From Limnoraphis robusta CS-951 (lineage in GTDB: Bacteria > Cyanobacteriota > Cyanobacteriia > Cyanobacteriales > Microcoleaceae), in assembly GCF_000972705.2 (NCBI RefSeq), contig NZ_LATL02000230.1, forward strand, positions 1 to 20,330: DNA of 20,330 nt, given 5' to 3'. This document shows positions 6,122-14,800 of this stretch, piece after piece. Each line of letters begins with the position of its first letter. The first letter of the stretch is position 1. Below the pieces are notes generated by a model. It was not told the DNA's origin, searched no databases, and saw only the letters and a list, made by a program, of their open reading frames with translations. The position numbers and the translations under genes are program-made.

Positions 6122-8860
6122 TTAGGAATTAGACTGAAGTTGTTGTAAGCGATCGCGTAAAATCTCGGCTTGTTTTTCGGCTTCTGCTAACGCATCTCTG
6201 GCTGTTTGCACAACTTCGGGGTCAGCTTTATCGACAAAATTACGATTACTTAACCGCCGAGAAATTGATTCTATTTCCTTCTGGACTTTCTCTAATTTTT
6301 TCTCGGTTCGTTGTTGTAAACCCGCAAGATCAACCACACCCGCCAACGGTATTAACGCTTGAACCGTACCAATTACACCCGCGATGGTTTGACCTAAATC
6401 TTCGGGTAAAGTCTCAGTAATATTCAAGGTTTCAATCTTCACTAAATCTTTGAGATAGTCTTCCCCTTTTGTTAGGAGATCCCGTTCTTTTGCATTTTCA
6501 CTTTGCAGAATTGCGGTAACTTTTACTTTCGGTTTAATATCTGCATCCGCCCGCAGGTTTCTTAACGTCCGAATAGTACCAAAGATTAACTCAAATTCGG
6601 TTTCTAGTTCCTCATTAATGAACCCTGTTTCTAACTGCGGATAAGACTGAACTGCTAAACAATCTTCTTCGCCCGTTTGGGTTAACGTATGCCAAATTTC
6701 CTCGGTAATATGAGGCATAAACGGATGCAACAGCTTCAGAATTCCTTCTAAAACGTATGCTAATGTTTGTTGGGCGACTTGTTTTGAGGCTGTATTTTCC
6801 CCTTGTAAACGAGGTTTAACCAGTTCAATATACCAGTCACAAAAATCACCCCAGATGAACTCATATTGTTCTCTGGCGGCTTCTCCCAACCCGTAACTTT
6901 CCAGATAATCACAGGTTTGTTTAACGGTTTTATGGAAGCGAGACAATATCCATTTATCGCACAATTCTAACTTTTCGTTATCCGGTTGTCCCAACTGTTG
7001 AGGGCTTTTTCCCTCTAAATTCATCATCACAAACCGAGACGCATTCCAAATTTTATTGGTAAAGTTGCGGGAGGTTTCAACAGAACCCGATTCATCTTTT
7101 TCGCGGTCATATTCTAGACGAATATCCTGACCCGCTCCCATGACTTCTCGAATTAAAGTATATCGAACCGCATCTGTTCCATACTTATTAATCAGCAATA
7201 ACGGGTCAATACCATTTCCGGCAGTTTTTGACATTTTCTTGCCGTTTTCATCGAGAATTAACCCGTGAATATAAACGGTTTTAAACGGCATTTTATCCAT
7301 AAAATATCCCGCCATCATCGTCATCCGGGCGACCCAGAAGAAGATAATATCAAAGCCTGTTGATAGGGTATTTGTCGGGAAATACGTTGCTAAATCTTCC
7401 GTTTCTTCGGGCCATCCTAACGTTGAAAAGGGCCACAAACCCGAAGAAAACCAAGTGTCTAATACATCGGGTTCTTGTTGCAATTTAACGTCTTTGCCAA
7501 ATTTTTCAGTAGCTTTTTTAACGGCTTCTTCTTCGGTTTTGGCGACAACAAACGGGGTATTATCGGTAATTTCTCCGTCGGTTTCGCTAACAGCATACCA
7601 AGCGGGAATTTGATGTCCCCACCACAATTGACGAGAAATACACCAATCTTCTAATTTTACCAACCAATCTCGATAAACTTTCATCCAACGTTCGGGTGCA
7701 AAAGCGGGAGAATCTTCGTTATCGAGACAATTTAACGCCTTATCTGCGAGGGGTCGAATTTTCACAAACCACTGAGTTGATAATAGCGGTTCGATAGGAA
7801 CTTTTCCGCGATCGCTATAGGGAACACTATGTTTATAATCTTCTATTTTAACTAAAAATCCCTCTTTTTCCAACTGTTTAACCACATTTTTTCGGGCGAC
7901 AAATCGATCTTGTCCTTCAAAGCTTCCGGCGTTTTCATTCAACGAACCATTTTTATTTAAAATATTAATCATCGGCAGTTGATGACGTTGACCCATTTGA
8001 AAATCGTTCGGGTCGTGGGCGGGTGTTACTTTGACACAACCTGTTCCAAATTCGGGGTCTACAAATTCATCGGCGATAATCGGAATTTCCCGATTCATAA
8101 TCGGTAATGTTACCGTTTTTCCGATTAAATGTTTGTAGCGAGGATCATTGGGATTGACTGCAACTGCGGTATCGCCTAACATGGTTTCAGGGCGAGTTGT
8201 TGCCACTTCAACATAGCCATTTCCTTCTGTTAACGGATAACGAAAATGCCACAAATTCCCCTGAACTTCTTTATTTTCAACCTCAACATCTGACACCGCA
8301 GATTCACTCGCCGGACACCAATTTACCATGTATTGACCGCGATAAATTAGCCCGTCTTCATACAACCGAACAAAGGCTTCAATTACCGCATTGGCTAACC
8401 CAACATCGAGGGTAAAACGTTCTCTTGTCCAGTCGGCTGAAATTCCTAAACGTCGCAGTTGTCCTGTAATTGTACCGCTTGATTGTTCTTTCCATTCCCA
8501 AGCCCGTTCAAGAAATTTTTCTCGTCCTAAGTCAAAACGGGTTTTTCCTTCTTGTTTGAGTTGTCGTTCAATAACACTATGAACCGCAATACTCGCATGG
8601 TCAGTTCCGGGAAGATAAAGCGTATTATAGCCTTTCATCCGATGATAACGAATGAGGGTATCAATCAAGGAATTATTGAAAGCGTGACCCATGTGCAGGC
8701 TTCCCGTGACGTTGGGGGGCGGAATCATAATACAATAGGGTGAGCCGGGATGGTTGGGGTCGGCTTTGAAGGTTTGTTTCTCCTCCCAGTAGGTTTGCCA
8801 TTTGGCTTCGGTGGTAAACGGGTCGTATTTGCTGGGAAGGTTGGGGATAGTTGAGGTCAT
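6122..8860 (-). CDS. valS: Valyl-tRNA synthetase
   Basis: Class I aminoacyl-tRNA synthetase charging tRNA-Val, cytoplasmic, 912 aa from the chosen start (bacterial ValRS are about 880-950). The HIGH motif is HMGH at residues 56-59 within [15 protein letters not shown]. The CP1 editing domain follows ([26 protein letters not shown]), then the KMSKS motif as KMSKT at about 542-546 ([14 protein letters not shown]). After these come the anticodon-binding helical domain and a C-terminal coiled coil of about 65 residues ([18 protein letters not shown] onward), as expected for ValRS. The frame continues 40 codons upstream to 8980. I chose the ATG at 8858-8860 because [21 protein letters not shown] aligns with the family's N-terminus and the extra residues are not family-like. 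No Shine-Dalgarno is seen. Confidence 0.97.
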   Translation of the reverse strand: MTSTIPNLPSKYDPFTTEAKWQTYWEEKQTFKADPNHPGSPYCIMIPPPNVTGSLHMGHAFNNSLIDTLIRYHRMKGYNTLYLPGTDHASIAVHSVIERQLKQEGKTRFDLGREKFLERAWEWKEQSSGTITGQLRRLGISADWTRERFTLDVGLANAVIEAFVRLYEDGLIYRGQYMVNWCPASESAVSDVEVENKEVQGNLWHFRYPLTEGNGYVEVATTRPETMLGDTAVAVNPNDPRYKHLIGKTVTLPIMNREIPIIADEFVDPEFGTGCVKVTPAHDPNDFQMGQRHQLPMINILNKNGSLNENAGSFEGQDRFVARKNVVKQLEKEGFLVKIEDYKHSVPYSDRGKVPIEPLLSTQWFVKIRPLADKALNCLDNEDSPAFAPERWMKVYRDWLVKLEDWCISRQLWWGHQIPAWYAVSETDGEITDNTPFVVAKTEEEAVKKATEKFGKDVKLQQEPDVLDTWFSSGLWPFSTLGWPEETEDLATYFPTNTLSTGFDIIFFWVARMTMMAGYFMDKMPFKTVYIHGLILDENGKKMSKTAGNGIDPLLLINKYGTDAVRYTLIREVMGAGQDIRLEYDREKDESGSVETSRNFTNKIWNASRFVMMNLEGKSPQQLGQPDNEKLELCDKWILSRFHKTVKQTCDYLESYGLGEAAREQYEFIWGDFCDWYIELVKPRLQGENTASKQVAQQTLAYVLEGILKLLHPFMPHITEEIWHTLTQTGEEDCLAVQSYPQLETGFINEELETEFELIFGTIRTLRNLRADADIKPKVKVTAILQSENAKERDLLTKGEDYLKDLVKIETLNITETLPEDLGQTIAGVIGTVQALIPLAGVVDLAGLQQRTEKKLEKVQKEIESISRRLSNRNFVDKADPEVVQTARDALAEAEKQAEILRDRLQQLQSNS

Positions 8861-8970
8861 GGGCGATAATTGCAGACAATGTGAGCGTTTTGAATTGCTC
8901 TTAACATTTTGCCACAAAGCCAGAAGACCTAGAAACTTAATCTCGAACTTCTCAACTTTTACGGAAATTT

Positions 8971-9007
8971 CTACCAACAAAAAACAAACTCCCTGGGTTA
9001 GAGGGAG
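8971..9007 (-). terminator. Intrinsic terminator or valS leader attenuator
   Basis: Read on the minus strand, CTCCCT-CTAACCC-AGGGAG is a 6-bp hairpin with a 7-nt loop followed directly by TTTGTTTTTTGTT. That is the layout of a Rho-independent terminator. It stands about 180 nt past the stop of the small secreted-protein gene and about 110-130 nt before the valS start on the same strand. It could end the former's transcript or act within a valS leader. The rest of the 8861-9186 gap holds one unconvincing open stretch (9055-9243, plus). Confidence 0.55.
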
Positions 9008-9186
9008 ATGAACGGTTTATGTGGTTTTGTTTTAATAATCCTCAAGTGGTTTGACAAGCTTTAGGAACGGTTGAAAAAGACGTTAAAATTGTGATTGATC
9101 AGTACAAAAGGATTTATATTCCGAGCGATGTTACTAATACTGCAACGTTTGTGCGTTCGGTTTCTCGGTTGTCAAAAATCAGACTA

Positions 9187-9543
9187 CTACTCATAATATT
9201 CGTAAGTGTCGCCATCGCACACACTCACACCGGATTGAATTAAAGCCCCTTCTCCGACTGTTCCCTCGGCATTTGGCCCTAAAACGCCCATGAAGTCGTA
9301 CAGACAATCTCCGCGACCATCATCAATTACAATAGTGACTGATTCTCCAGGTCCTAGAACTTCACTACCTAAAATATCTTCTTCCCAGTCCTCAACTTGA
9401 GGGGGTGAAGCGTAGAACTCTTGTAAATTGCGACTGGTACGATTAACTAAGGTAAAGCTAACACTTTCAGTTTCGGCTTGAGCTTGCGTAGCGAACAGAC
9501 CTATGATTAAGACTAACCCAAACACTACCCTTGATTTCAACAT
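9187..9543 (-). CDS. Small secreted protein of unknown function
   Basis: An exported protein (118 aa from the chosen start). Residues 1-23 form a clear signal peptide: MLKSR, a hydrophobic core VVFGLVLIIGLFA, then a TQAQA cleavage site before ETESVSF. The mature part is acidic and likely all-beta, with segments TLVNRTSRNLQEFYASPP, DWEEDILG, GPGESVTIVID and DCLYDFMGVLG. It has two cysteines, near residues 80 and 109, that could form a disulfide outside the cytoplasm. I recall similar W-EEDILG / C-YDF proteins in cyanobacteria without assigned function, but cannot name the family precisely. The frame extends 18 codons upstream to 9597; the internal ATG at 9541-9543 is preferred because it starts the signal peptide. 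An inverted repeat TTACGGA/TCCGTAA (9613-9655) lies in its upstream region. Confidence 0.75.
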   Translation of the reverse strand: MLKSRVVFGLVLIIGLFATQAQAETESVSFTLVNRTSRNLQEFYASPPQVEDWEEDILGSEVLGPGESVTIVIDDGRGDCLYDFMGVLGPNAEGTVGEGALIQSGVSVCDGDTYEYYE

Positions 9544-9755
9544 TGCTATTGCCCTGCTGTGTTTTATTAATTCGAGTCTACTGCTACCCACCCTCAAGTC
9601 GCATCAGGACATTTACGGAATTCTGTTGATGTCTCACTATCTCGAAAATCCGTAATTTCACGTAAATAGATGACAGGTATCGGGAGGTGGGGTTCCGGGG
9701 AAGACCTGATGAAGAAATAAGTAAATTTACCTCTCCACAGTTGAACAAGAATAGT

Positions 9756-9761
9756 TATAAT
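9756..9761 (+). promoter_or_regulatory. -10 element (TATAAT) for the downstream structured RNA
   Basis: A perfect TATAAT places the start of transcription near 9767-9769, exactly where the closing stem of the proposed RNA begins. No good -35 is present at 17 bp; TTGAAC at 9741 is too close. Confidence 0.5.
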
Positions 9762-9767
9762 AGTGAA

Positions 9768-9975
9768 CAGGTTCTGCTGCGGCGTTGGTGACTGCCTTTA
9801 TGTTTTTTTGATCTGTAAATCTCAATATTCGGGAACCAGAGAAACTTTGAGTGGCAGTATACCGGACTTAGCATCCGGAAACTTCAAGCTCAACAAAGGT
9901 ACCCACTTTAAAAAAGTATATTGAGGTCAAAAACTGGGGTAAAACGGCGCTGCGGTAAGCCTACATCTGAACGAT
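9768..9975 (+). ncRNA. ssrS: Structured non-coding RNA, candidate 6S RNA
   Basis: The stretch is non-coding and folds as one long interrupted hairpin. Nested pairings found by eye, from outside in, are GTTC (9771-9774) with GAAC (9969-9972); GCC-TTTA (9794-9800) with TAAA-AC-GGC (9940-9948); TTTTTGAT (9805-9812) with GTCAAAAA (9926-9933, one wobble); CTCAATAT (9821-9828) with ATATTGAG (9918-9925); GGGAACC (9831-9837) with GGTACCC (9898-9904, one mismatch); and an apical CCGGA/TCCGG hairpin (9862-9878). About 200 nt, a single rod with internal bubbles and its own -10 fit 6S RNA, which binds RNA polymerase by mimicking an open promoter. The 6S identity is inference; the fold is seen. tmRNA, RNase P and SRP signatures are absent. 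A terminator follows at 10054, so the primary transcript may be about 330 nt. Confidence 0.5.
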
Positions 9976-10053
9976 ACAAGTGTGTTCTCCAGTTTGTCCT
10001 GTGTGAACACCAAGATGTTTGTCGGGTTTTTGAGAATTTTCAAGTTTGGGAGG

Positions 10054-10101
10054 ATTTAAGCCAGTCCGATGCTAAGATTGGCTTAAATTTTTTTACTTTT
10101 T
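10054..10101 (+). terminator. Intrinsic terminator abutting the SGNH hydrolase start
   Basis: ATTTAAGCCA (10054-10063) pairs perfectly with TGGCTTAAAT (10079-10088) over a 15-nt loop, followed by seven T, AC and five more T. It ends the upstream RNA transcript and stops only 6 bp before the next ATG (10108). Confidence 0.85.
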
Positions 10102-10107
10102 AGTCTT

Positions 10108-11073
10108 ATGTCTGTGCCTAAAACGGGTTTAGAAATGTTCCAGCAACGGCTTGTCGCTCTCTATAACAAGCAAATATACACCCGTTTACCAACTCCTGCT
10201 TTTACTCCCCTTTCTCGGGACTGGATACAGATTTTTCACGATGAAGCTCAGTTAATGAAACAAGTCATTGCTTCTCAATCTAATTCTACACGTTTGGGGG
10301 TTTTATTGGGGGATTCTCTGAGTATGTGGTTTCCCGCTTCTTTGCTTCCTGAAGGAAGATTTTGGCTAAATCAAGGGATTTCTGGAGATACAACCGGAGG
10401 AATTTGTAAACGGTTGTTTGCTTTGGATGCGGTTAAACCGGATGCAATTTATATTCTCGCTGGAATTAACGATTTAAAGTTAAAAACTCCGCTCAAGATT
10501 ATTCTAGCAAACTATCGCCGCATTTTGCAAGATTTACAACAAAAACATCCGAATTCTCAGCTTTTTGTTCAATCTTTATTCCCGACTTTGTTACCCAGTC
10601 AGTTTTTATCTTTTACGATTCCTAATTCTCAAATTCTGCAACTCAACCAAGAACTTAAAATACTCGCTCAACAAGCAGGTGCTATTTATCTCGATTTTCA
10701 TTCTCGCTTTAGCGATCATTCAGGTAATTTGCAGTCAAAATTCACAACAGATGGATTACATTTAAGTTCAGTTGGTTATCAAGTGTGGCAATTTGCTTTA
10801 TCTCAAAGCGAATCTCGTTTGGCAAAAAAAAGAGATGAAAAGTATCAGAAATGGCTGCTATCTTCGCCCGAATTTAAGTTAAATGGAAAGTCCTATCGTT
10901 GGATTTCCTACAGCGTTAAACCGCGAGATACTTTAAAAACGATTGCTCTGGAAGTCTTTGGAACGGATGAATTTGACTACTGTGATTTGATTGCCATCCG
11001 AAATCAGCTCATTTCTGAATCGGTTCAAGACTATCAACGGCTTGAAATTCCTGTGATTCAATCCCCTGATTAA
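10108..11073 (+). CDS. SGNH/GDSL-family hydrolase with C-terminal LysM-like segment
   Basis: Probable esterase, lipase or carbohydrate deacylase of the SGNH fold (321 aa). The four signature blocks are present in order: Ser70 in LLGDSLS, Gly93 in GISGDT, Asn121 in LAGINDL, and the Asp215-x2-His218 pair in TTDGLHLSSVGY. The Ser-Asp-His triad with its oxyanion residues therefore appears complete. Residues about 266-316 (YSVKPRDTLKTIALEVFG ... LIAIRNQL ... QDYQRLEIP) resemble a LysM repeat (Y-V-x-GDTL-xxIA ... N ... LxIP), suggesting binding to peptidoglycan or a polysaccharide. No signal peptide is visible, so the site of action is unclear. The start ATG lies 6 bp after a strong terminator, leaving no room for a separate promoter; Met10 is a possible alternative. 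Substrate unknown. Confidence 0.88.
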   Translation: MSVPKTGLEMFQQRLVALYNKQIYTRLPTPAFTPLSRDWIQIFHDEAQLMKQVIASQSNSTRLGVLLGDSLSMWFPASLLPEGRFWLNQGISGDTTGGICKRLFALDAVKPDAIYILAGINDLKLKTPLKIILANYRRILQDLQQKHPNSQLFVQSLFPTLLPSQFLSFTIPNSQILQLNQELKILAQQAGAIYLDFHSRFSDHSGNLQSKFTTDGLHLSSVGYQVWQFALSQSESRLAKKRDEKYQKWLLSSPEFKLNGKSYRWISYSVKPRDTLKTIALEVFGTDEFDYCDLIAIRNQLISESVQDYQRLEIPVIQSPD

Positions 11074-11097
11074 ACCGACCAAAAATCTAAATAAGTA

Positions 11098-11145
11098 AAA
11101 GCAGACTCTCTACTGAATGTGAACTTCGAGTTTCTAGTCTGCTTT
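11098..11145. terminator. Bidirectional terminator between convergent genes
   Basis: AAAGCAGACT (11098-11107) and AGTCTGCTTT (11136-11145) are perfect 10-bp arms around 28 nt that hold a smaller hairpin. On the minus strand the stem is followed by TTACTTATTTAGATTTTT; on plus the stem itself ends in TTT. It sits between the SGNH gene and the small minus-strand gene, whose ends face each other. Confidence 0.7.
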
Positions 11146-11168
11146 GATCACAACTTTTAAGGATTAAT

Positions 11169-11372
11169 CTATAGAGACATCGAATTGGCTTGTCGAGAAG
11201 CCATTTTTTCAAAATAAGCTTGAGTTTGTTGTAACATTTGCTCGCGACTATCTTTACCTTCTTGAGTCAAAGCGGGAACCAAGTTACGAGCCTGCAACGT
11301 CATGTGAAGTTGAAGGTCAGCCACATACTCGCTGACATCGTGATGCAGTGAACAAGACGGATATTGTGTCAT
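11169..11372 (-). CDS. Small conserved-looking protein of unknown function
   Basis: A 67-residue protein from ATG 11370-11372 (MTQYPSCSLHHDVSEYVADL ...). It is helical and charged with a repeated QAR/SRQA flavour (LQARNLVPALTQ, QQTQAYFEKMASRQ), has no membrane segment or signal, and I do not recognise the family. The frame runs on to an ATG at 11447, but a promoter's -10 box covers that codon, so translation must begin later. A TTG at 11388-11390 has an AGGAG 6 nt upstream and would give 73 aa; it is a serious alternative start. The gene has its own promoter and ends at the shared terminator, so it looks like a genuine monocistronic unit. Confidence 0.6.
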   Translation of the reverse strand: MTQYPSCSLHHDVSEYVADLQLHMTLQARNLVPALTQEGKDSREQMLQQTQAYFEKMASRQANSMSL

Positions 11373-11440
11373 CTGTGAATGTGAATTCAAAGTGTTCTCC
11401 TGGTGGTAAGTCAACTGCAATCGGTAAACACCTCTAGACA

Positions 11441-11469
11441 GTATCATGCAGAACAGGCTTTCTCGTCAA
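11441..11469 (-). promoter_or_regulatory. Sigma-70-type promoter of the small minus-strand gene
   Basis: On the minus strand TTGACG (11464-11469) and TGATAC (11441-11446) are separated by exactly 17 bp, matching 5/6 and 4/6 of the consensus. Transcription would start near 11434, giving a leader of about 45-60 nt. Confidence 0.55.
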
Positions 11470-11804
11470 ACGCTTAACGATCTGTAATCCTGAGTCCCAA
11501 AGTCGTTTATACTCTGTTACATTTCACTTGGCGACCGTAAACGAGAACCTGATCAACAGAAGACCTACTGGGAATTGCTTCCGGTTGAAAAAATGTTAAT
11601 AGCCTAGCCCATAGTGGGTAAGCTAAAACAGATTTGAAACCACCTGATGTGTATTCCCTTAAAGATGCAACAGTCAAGTCCTAGCAAGGGTTTGGGATTC
11701 TCCCTTCACCTCCGTTAGACTCCTGCTTGATTGTGTTCATTTTTACAATGATCCTTCACAGTATTCACATTTGAACTGTCCACCTGTTCACGAACACGAG
11801 TGTT
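11470..11804. other. Intergenic region upstream of the RTX/Calx-beta gene
   Basis: No gene or strong promoter is recognised over about 335 bp. A small imperfect palindrome TAGC...CCCATAGTGGG...GCTA lies near 11600-11626. Directly before the ATG there is no Shine-Dalgarno. The long leader leaves room for regulation that I cannot resolve. Confidence 0.4.
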
Positions 11805-14800
11805 ATGGCTAATATTATCGGTGCTGAAGATCCAGATTTACTTGAGGGAACACTTGAGGCTGACCTCATTCAAGGACTAGCAGGGGATGATACCCTGATT
11901 GGTTTCCTGGGTAATGATACGCTACAAGGAAACTCAGACAATGACTCGATTCTCGGAAGTCGAGACGATGATCTATTACAAGGGGACGAGGGAAACGACT
12001 CTTTATTCGGCGAATTTGGGAATGATACCGTTGAAGGCGGCTTAGGAGACGACTTTTTATTCGGTAACGAAGGCGATGATTTCATCAGTGATATTGGCGG
12101 AAGCGATACCCTCTATGGCGGTCAAGGCAATGATACGCTTGTTAACTTAGAAGGCAATGACCAACTATTTGGCGATCTCGATAATGATATCCTCTACACA
12201 GGCTTAGGCTTGAATACCCTGACAGGAGGAGCGGGAGCCGACTTATTTGTGATTGGTCGCTCACTCAATGGCGGCTTAACAGATATTATTACTGATTTTC
12301 GAGCCGGATTTGATTTAATTGCCTTAACAGATGATTTAGAATTTGAAGATTTAGAATTCGTTCAAACCGGAAACGATACAACGATTATTGATCGCGAAAG
12401 TCGGGAAGAATTGGCGATTTTACAAGCCACTCAACGCAATACTCTGATTCGCTCGAACTTTACCAAATCCATCTCGACAATTACTTCTGTCGTGGAGTTT
12501 AGTGAACAATCCATTCAAATTCGAGAAAATCAAACTTCTGCTTTTGTAGAAATCGGCATTCAACGGACAGGTTCTCCCCTCAACACCGTTGGCGGAAAAT
12601 TGTTGCTATCAGAAGCGAATTCTTCGTCTGACGATTTAGACTTGTCCCCTGAAGGAATTGAAGTTATTTTTGCTCCCTTTGAAACCTTCAAACGAGTAAC
12701 TATTCCTATTAATAACGATGATCAATTTGAAGGAGATGAATCGATTAGTTTGCGGTTAACTGATCCGATTGGCGGCGCCACGATTGGGGAACAGAGCGAA
12801 TTAGTGGTTAATATTGAAGATGATGAGCGACCCCCTACGCCGACTCCGACACCCACCCCCACACCCACACCCGACGACGATACACTGACTATTCCTCCCA
12901 CTCCGCCGATTACTGCCTCAACGGTTTCGGTTTCCGTATCACCGACAAACGTTCCAGAAGATCAAGGTCAGGGATTAGTTTATACTTTTAGCCGTTCTAG
13001 TGGTTCTCTGTTAACAGGGATTATTGTTGATTTTGCGATCGCAGGAAGTGCTGAGTTAGGAACAGATTATACCGTAACGGGAGCCTTAGAATTTTCCGAC
13101 GGAGAGGGAACTATTGTTTTTGCACCGAATGAATCTACAACTCAAATAACTCTCACTCCTGTTGCCAATGATATCTTTGAAGCCGATAAAACGATTGAAT
13201 TAACGATCGCAGAATCGGGAACTTTGTATGAAGCTGATCCAGCAGGTCAGTCCGCCACAGGTACGATTGTCAACGACGATGATCCCCCCGATCCCCCTGT
13301 TTACGACTTTAGCAAAGCCGAATTTATTGGGGTTGAAGGCGATCCCGACAATCGGCAACAAGTTGAAATTATTGTTAGTCGCTCGGCGGATGTCGATTTA
13401 CAGTCACAAGTTGATATTATTTTAACCGATGGCACAGCGATTGAGGGAACCGATTATCAAACTCCGCCTCAGCCAACACCCCTGATCTTTTTACCTGGAG
13501 AAACCGAAAAATCGGTATTCGTTGATCTGATTCCCAATACAGAGGAACAACCCTCAAGAAGCCTCAATCTCAGCTTTGATAACTTCCAAATTATTGCAGA
13601 TGGTAATCCGATTATCGGCGGACAAGTTGGTGTCAATAACCCAGCCGCCACAATCACAATTAACGATGATGACGGCGCCACAACCTACGAGTTTAACAAC
13701 TCCTTGTTTACAACCTCCGAAGGCGATGTTTTAAACACTGTTGATGATGTCGTTGAAATCATTCGGACAGGACGCCTTGATCCTTCTTCAGTGACGGTAA
13801 ACTTGCAGGGAATTAATAACGCTTTACCGGGTGTTGACTTTGCCGCAGGGCCAATTACAGTTGATTTTGCAGCGAATCAAACCATTGCAACAGTTCCCAT
13901 TGAGATCATCGGAAATGTGATTCCGCAGCCGAATAAAACGGTCAGGTTATCGTTAGCCCCTTCTACCGGACAACAGGTTGGGACGGAAAATCCGACGGCT
14001 AATTTAATTATTGTTGATGATGACGACATTCCCACCTACGACTTTACCACCAGTCAGTACACAGCCAGTGAAGATGACGGGATAACAGAAGTCGTAACTG
14101 TTCTTCGCAGTGGAAATGCCGAGGCGGCGTCCTCGGTGGATGTGGTTCTGACAACGGCAGCATCAGACGGCGCTATACCTGGAGAAGATATTACACCCGA
14201 ACGAGTTACCGTGAATTTTGCGCCCGGTGAAACCACTCAAACAATACCTCTAGAAATCATAGACGATACGATAGAAGAAGAAGCCGAAGCGGTGAATTTA
14301 CGCTTGGAAAACTTTGCGCCCCAAGGACAAACAGGTAACACGTTCCCAACTGCGAATTTATCGATTTTAGATAATGATTCGCCTCCAGTTTACAATTTTT
14401 CTTTGGCGAATTTCAGCACTGTGGAAGGTAATGCAGTTAATCAAACAACCGTTGTTGAAGTCTCTCGTTCCGGGGAAACTACTAATGCTTCTCGGGTGGA
14501 TGTGGTTCTGACTCAGCAAACTGCCGAAGCGGGTACTGATTATGTAAACAGCCCGATTACGATTGAGTTTGCTCCGGGTGAAACGACTCAAATCGTACCG
14601 ATTCAAATTTTAGGTGATGATCGCGTCGAAAGTGATGAAACGCTGGGATTGAGTTTTGACAATTTCATCATTATTGGTAACAATGGTCAGGAAATTGAGG
14701 GCGGACGGGCTGGAACGTCGCAACCGCAGTCAGTTTTAACAATAGAAAATGATGATACGGCGACGGTTTCTATTACCGCTATTCAAACTGATGCGATTGA

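Noticed and set aside
8861..8980. 40-residue N-terminal extension of ValRS
   Set aside because: The frame is open, but the extension is not family-like and the internal Met gives the expected N-terminus.
9055..9243. Open plus-strand stretch reading ALGTVEKDVKIVIDQYKR onward
   Set aside because: Looks mildly protein-like but has no start or ribosome site and runs over the opposite-strand secreted-protein gene; could be a remnant, not enough to call.
9921..10103. 60-codon plus-strand open frame
   Set aside because: Needs a TTG start and lies across the structured RNA and its terminator; not a gene.
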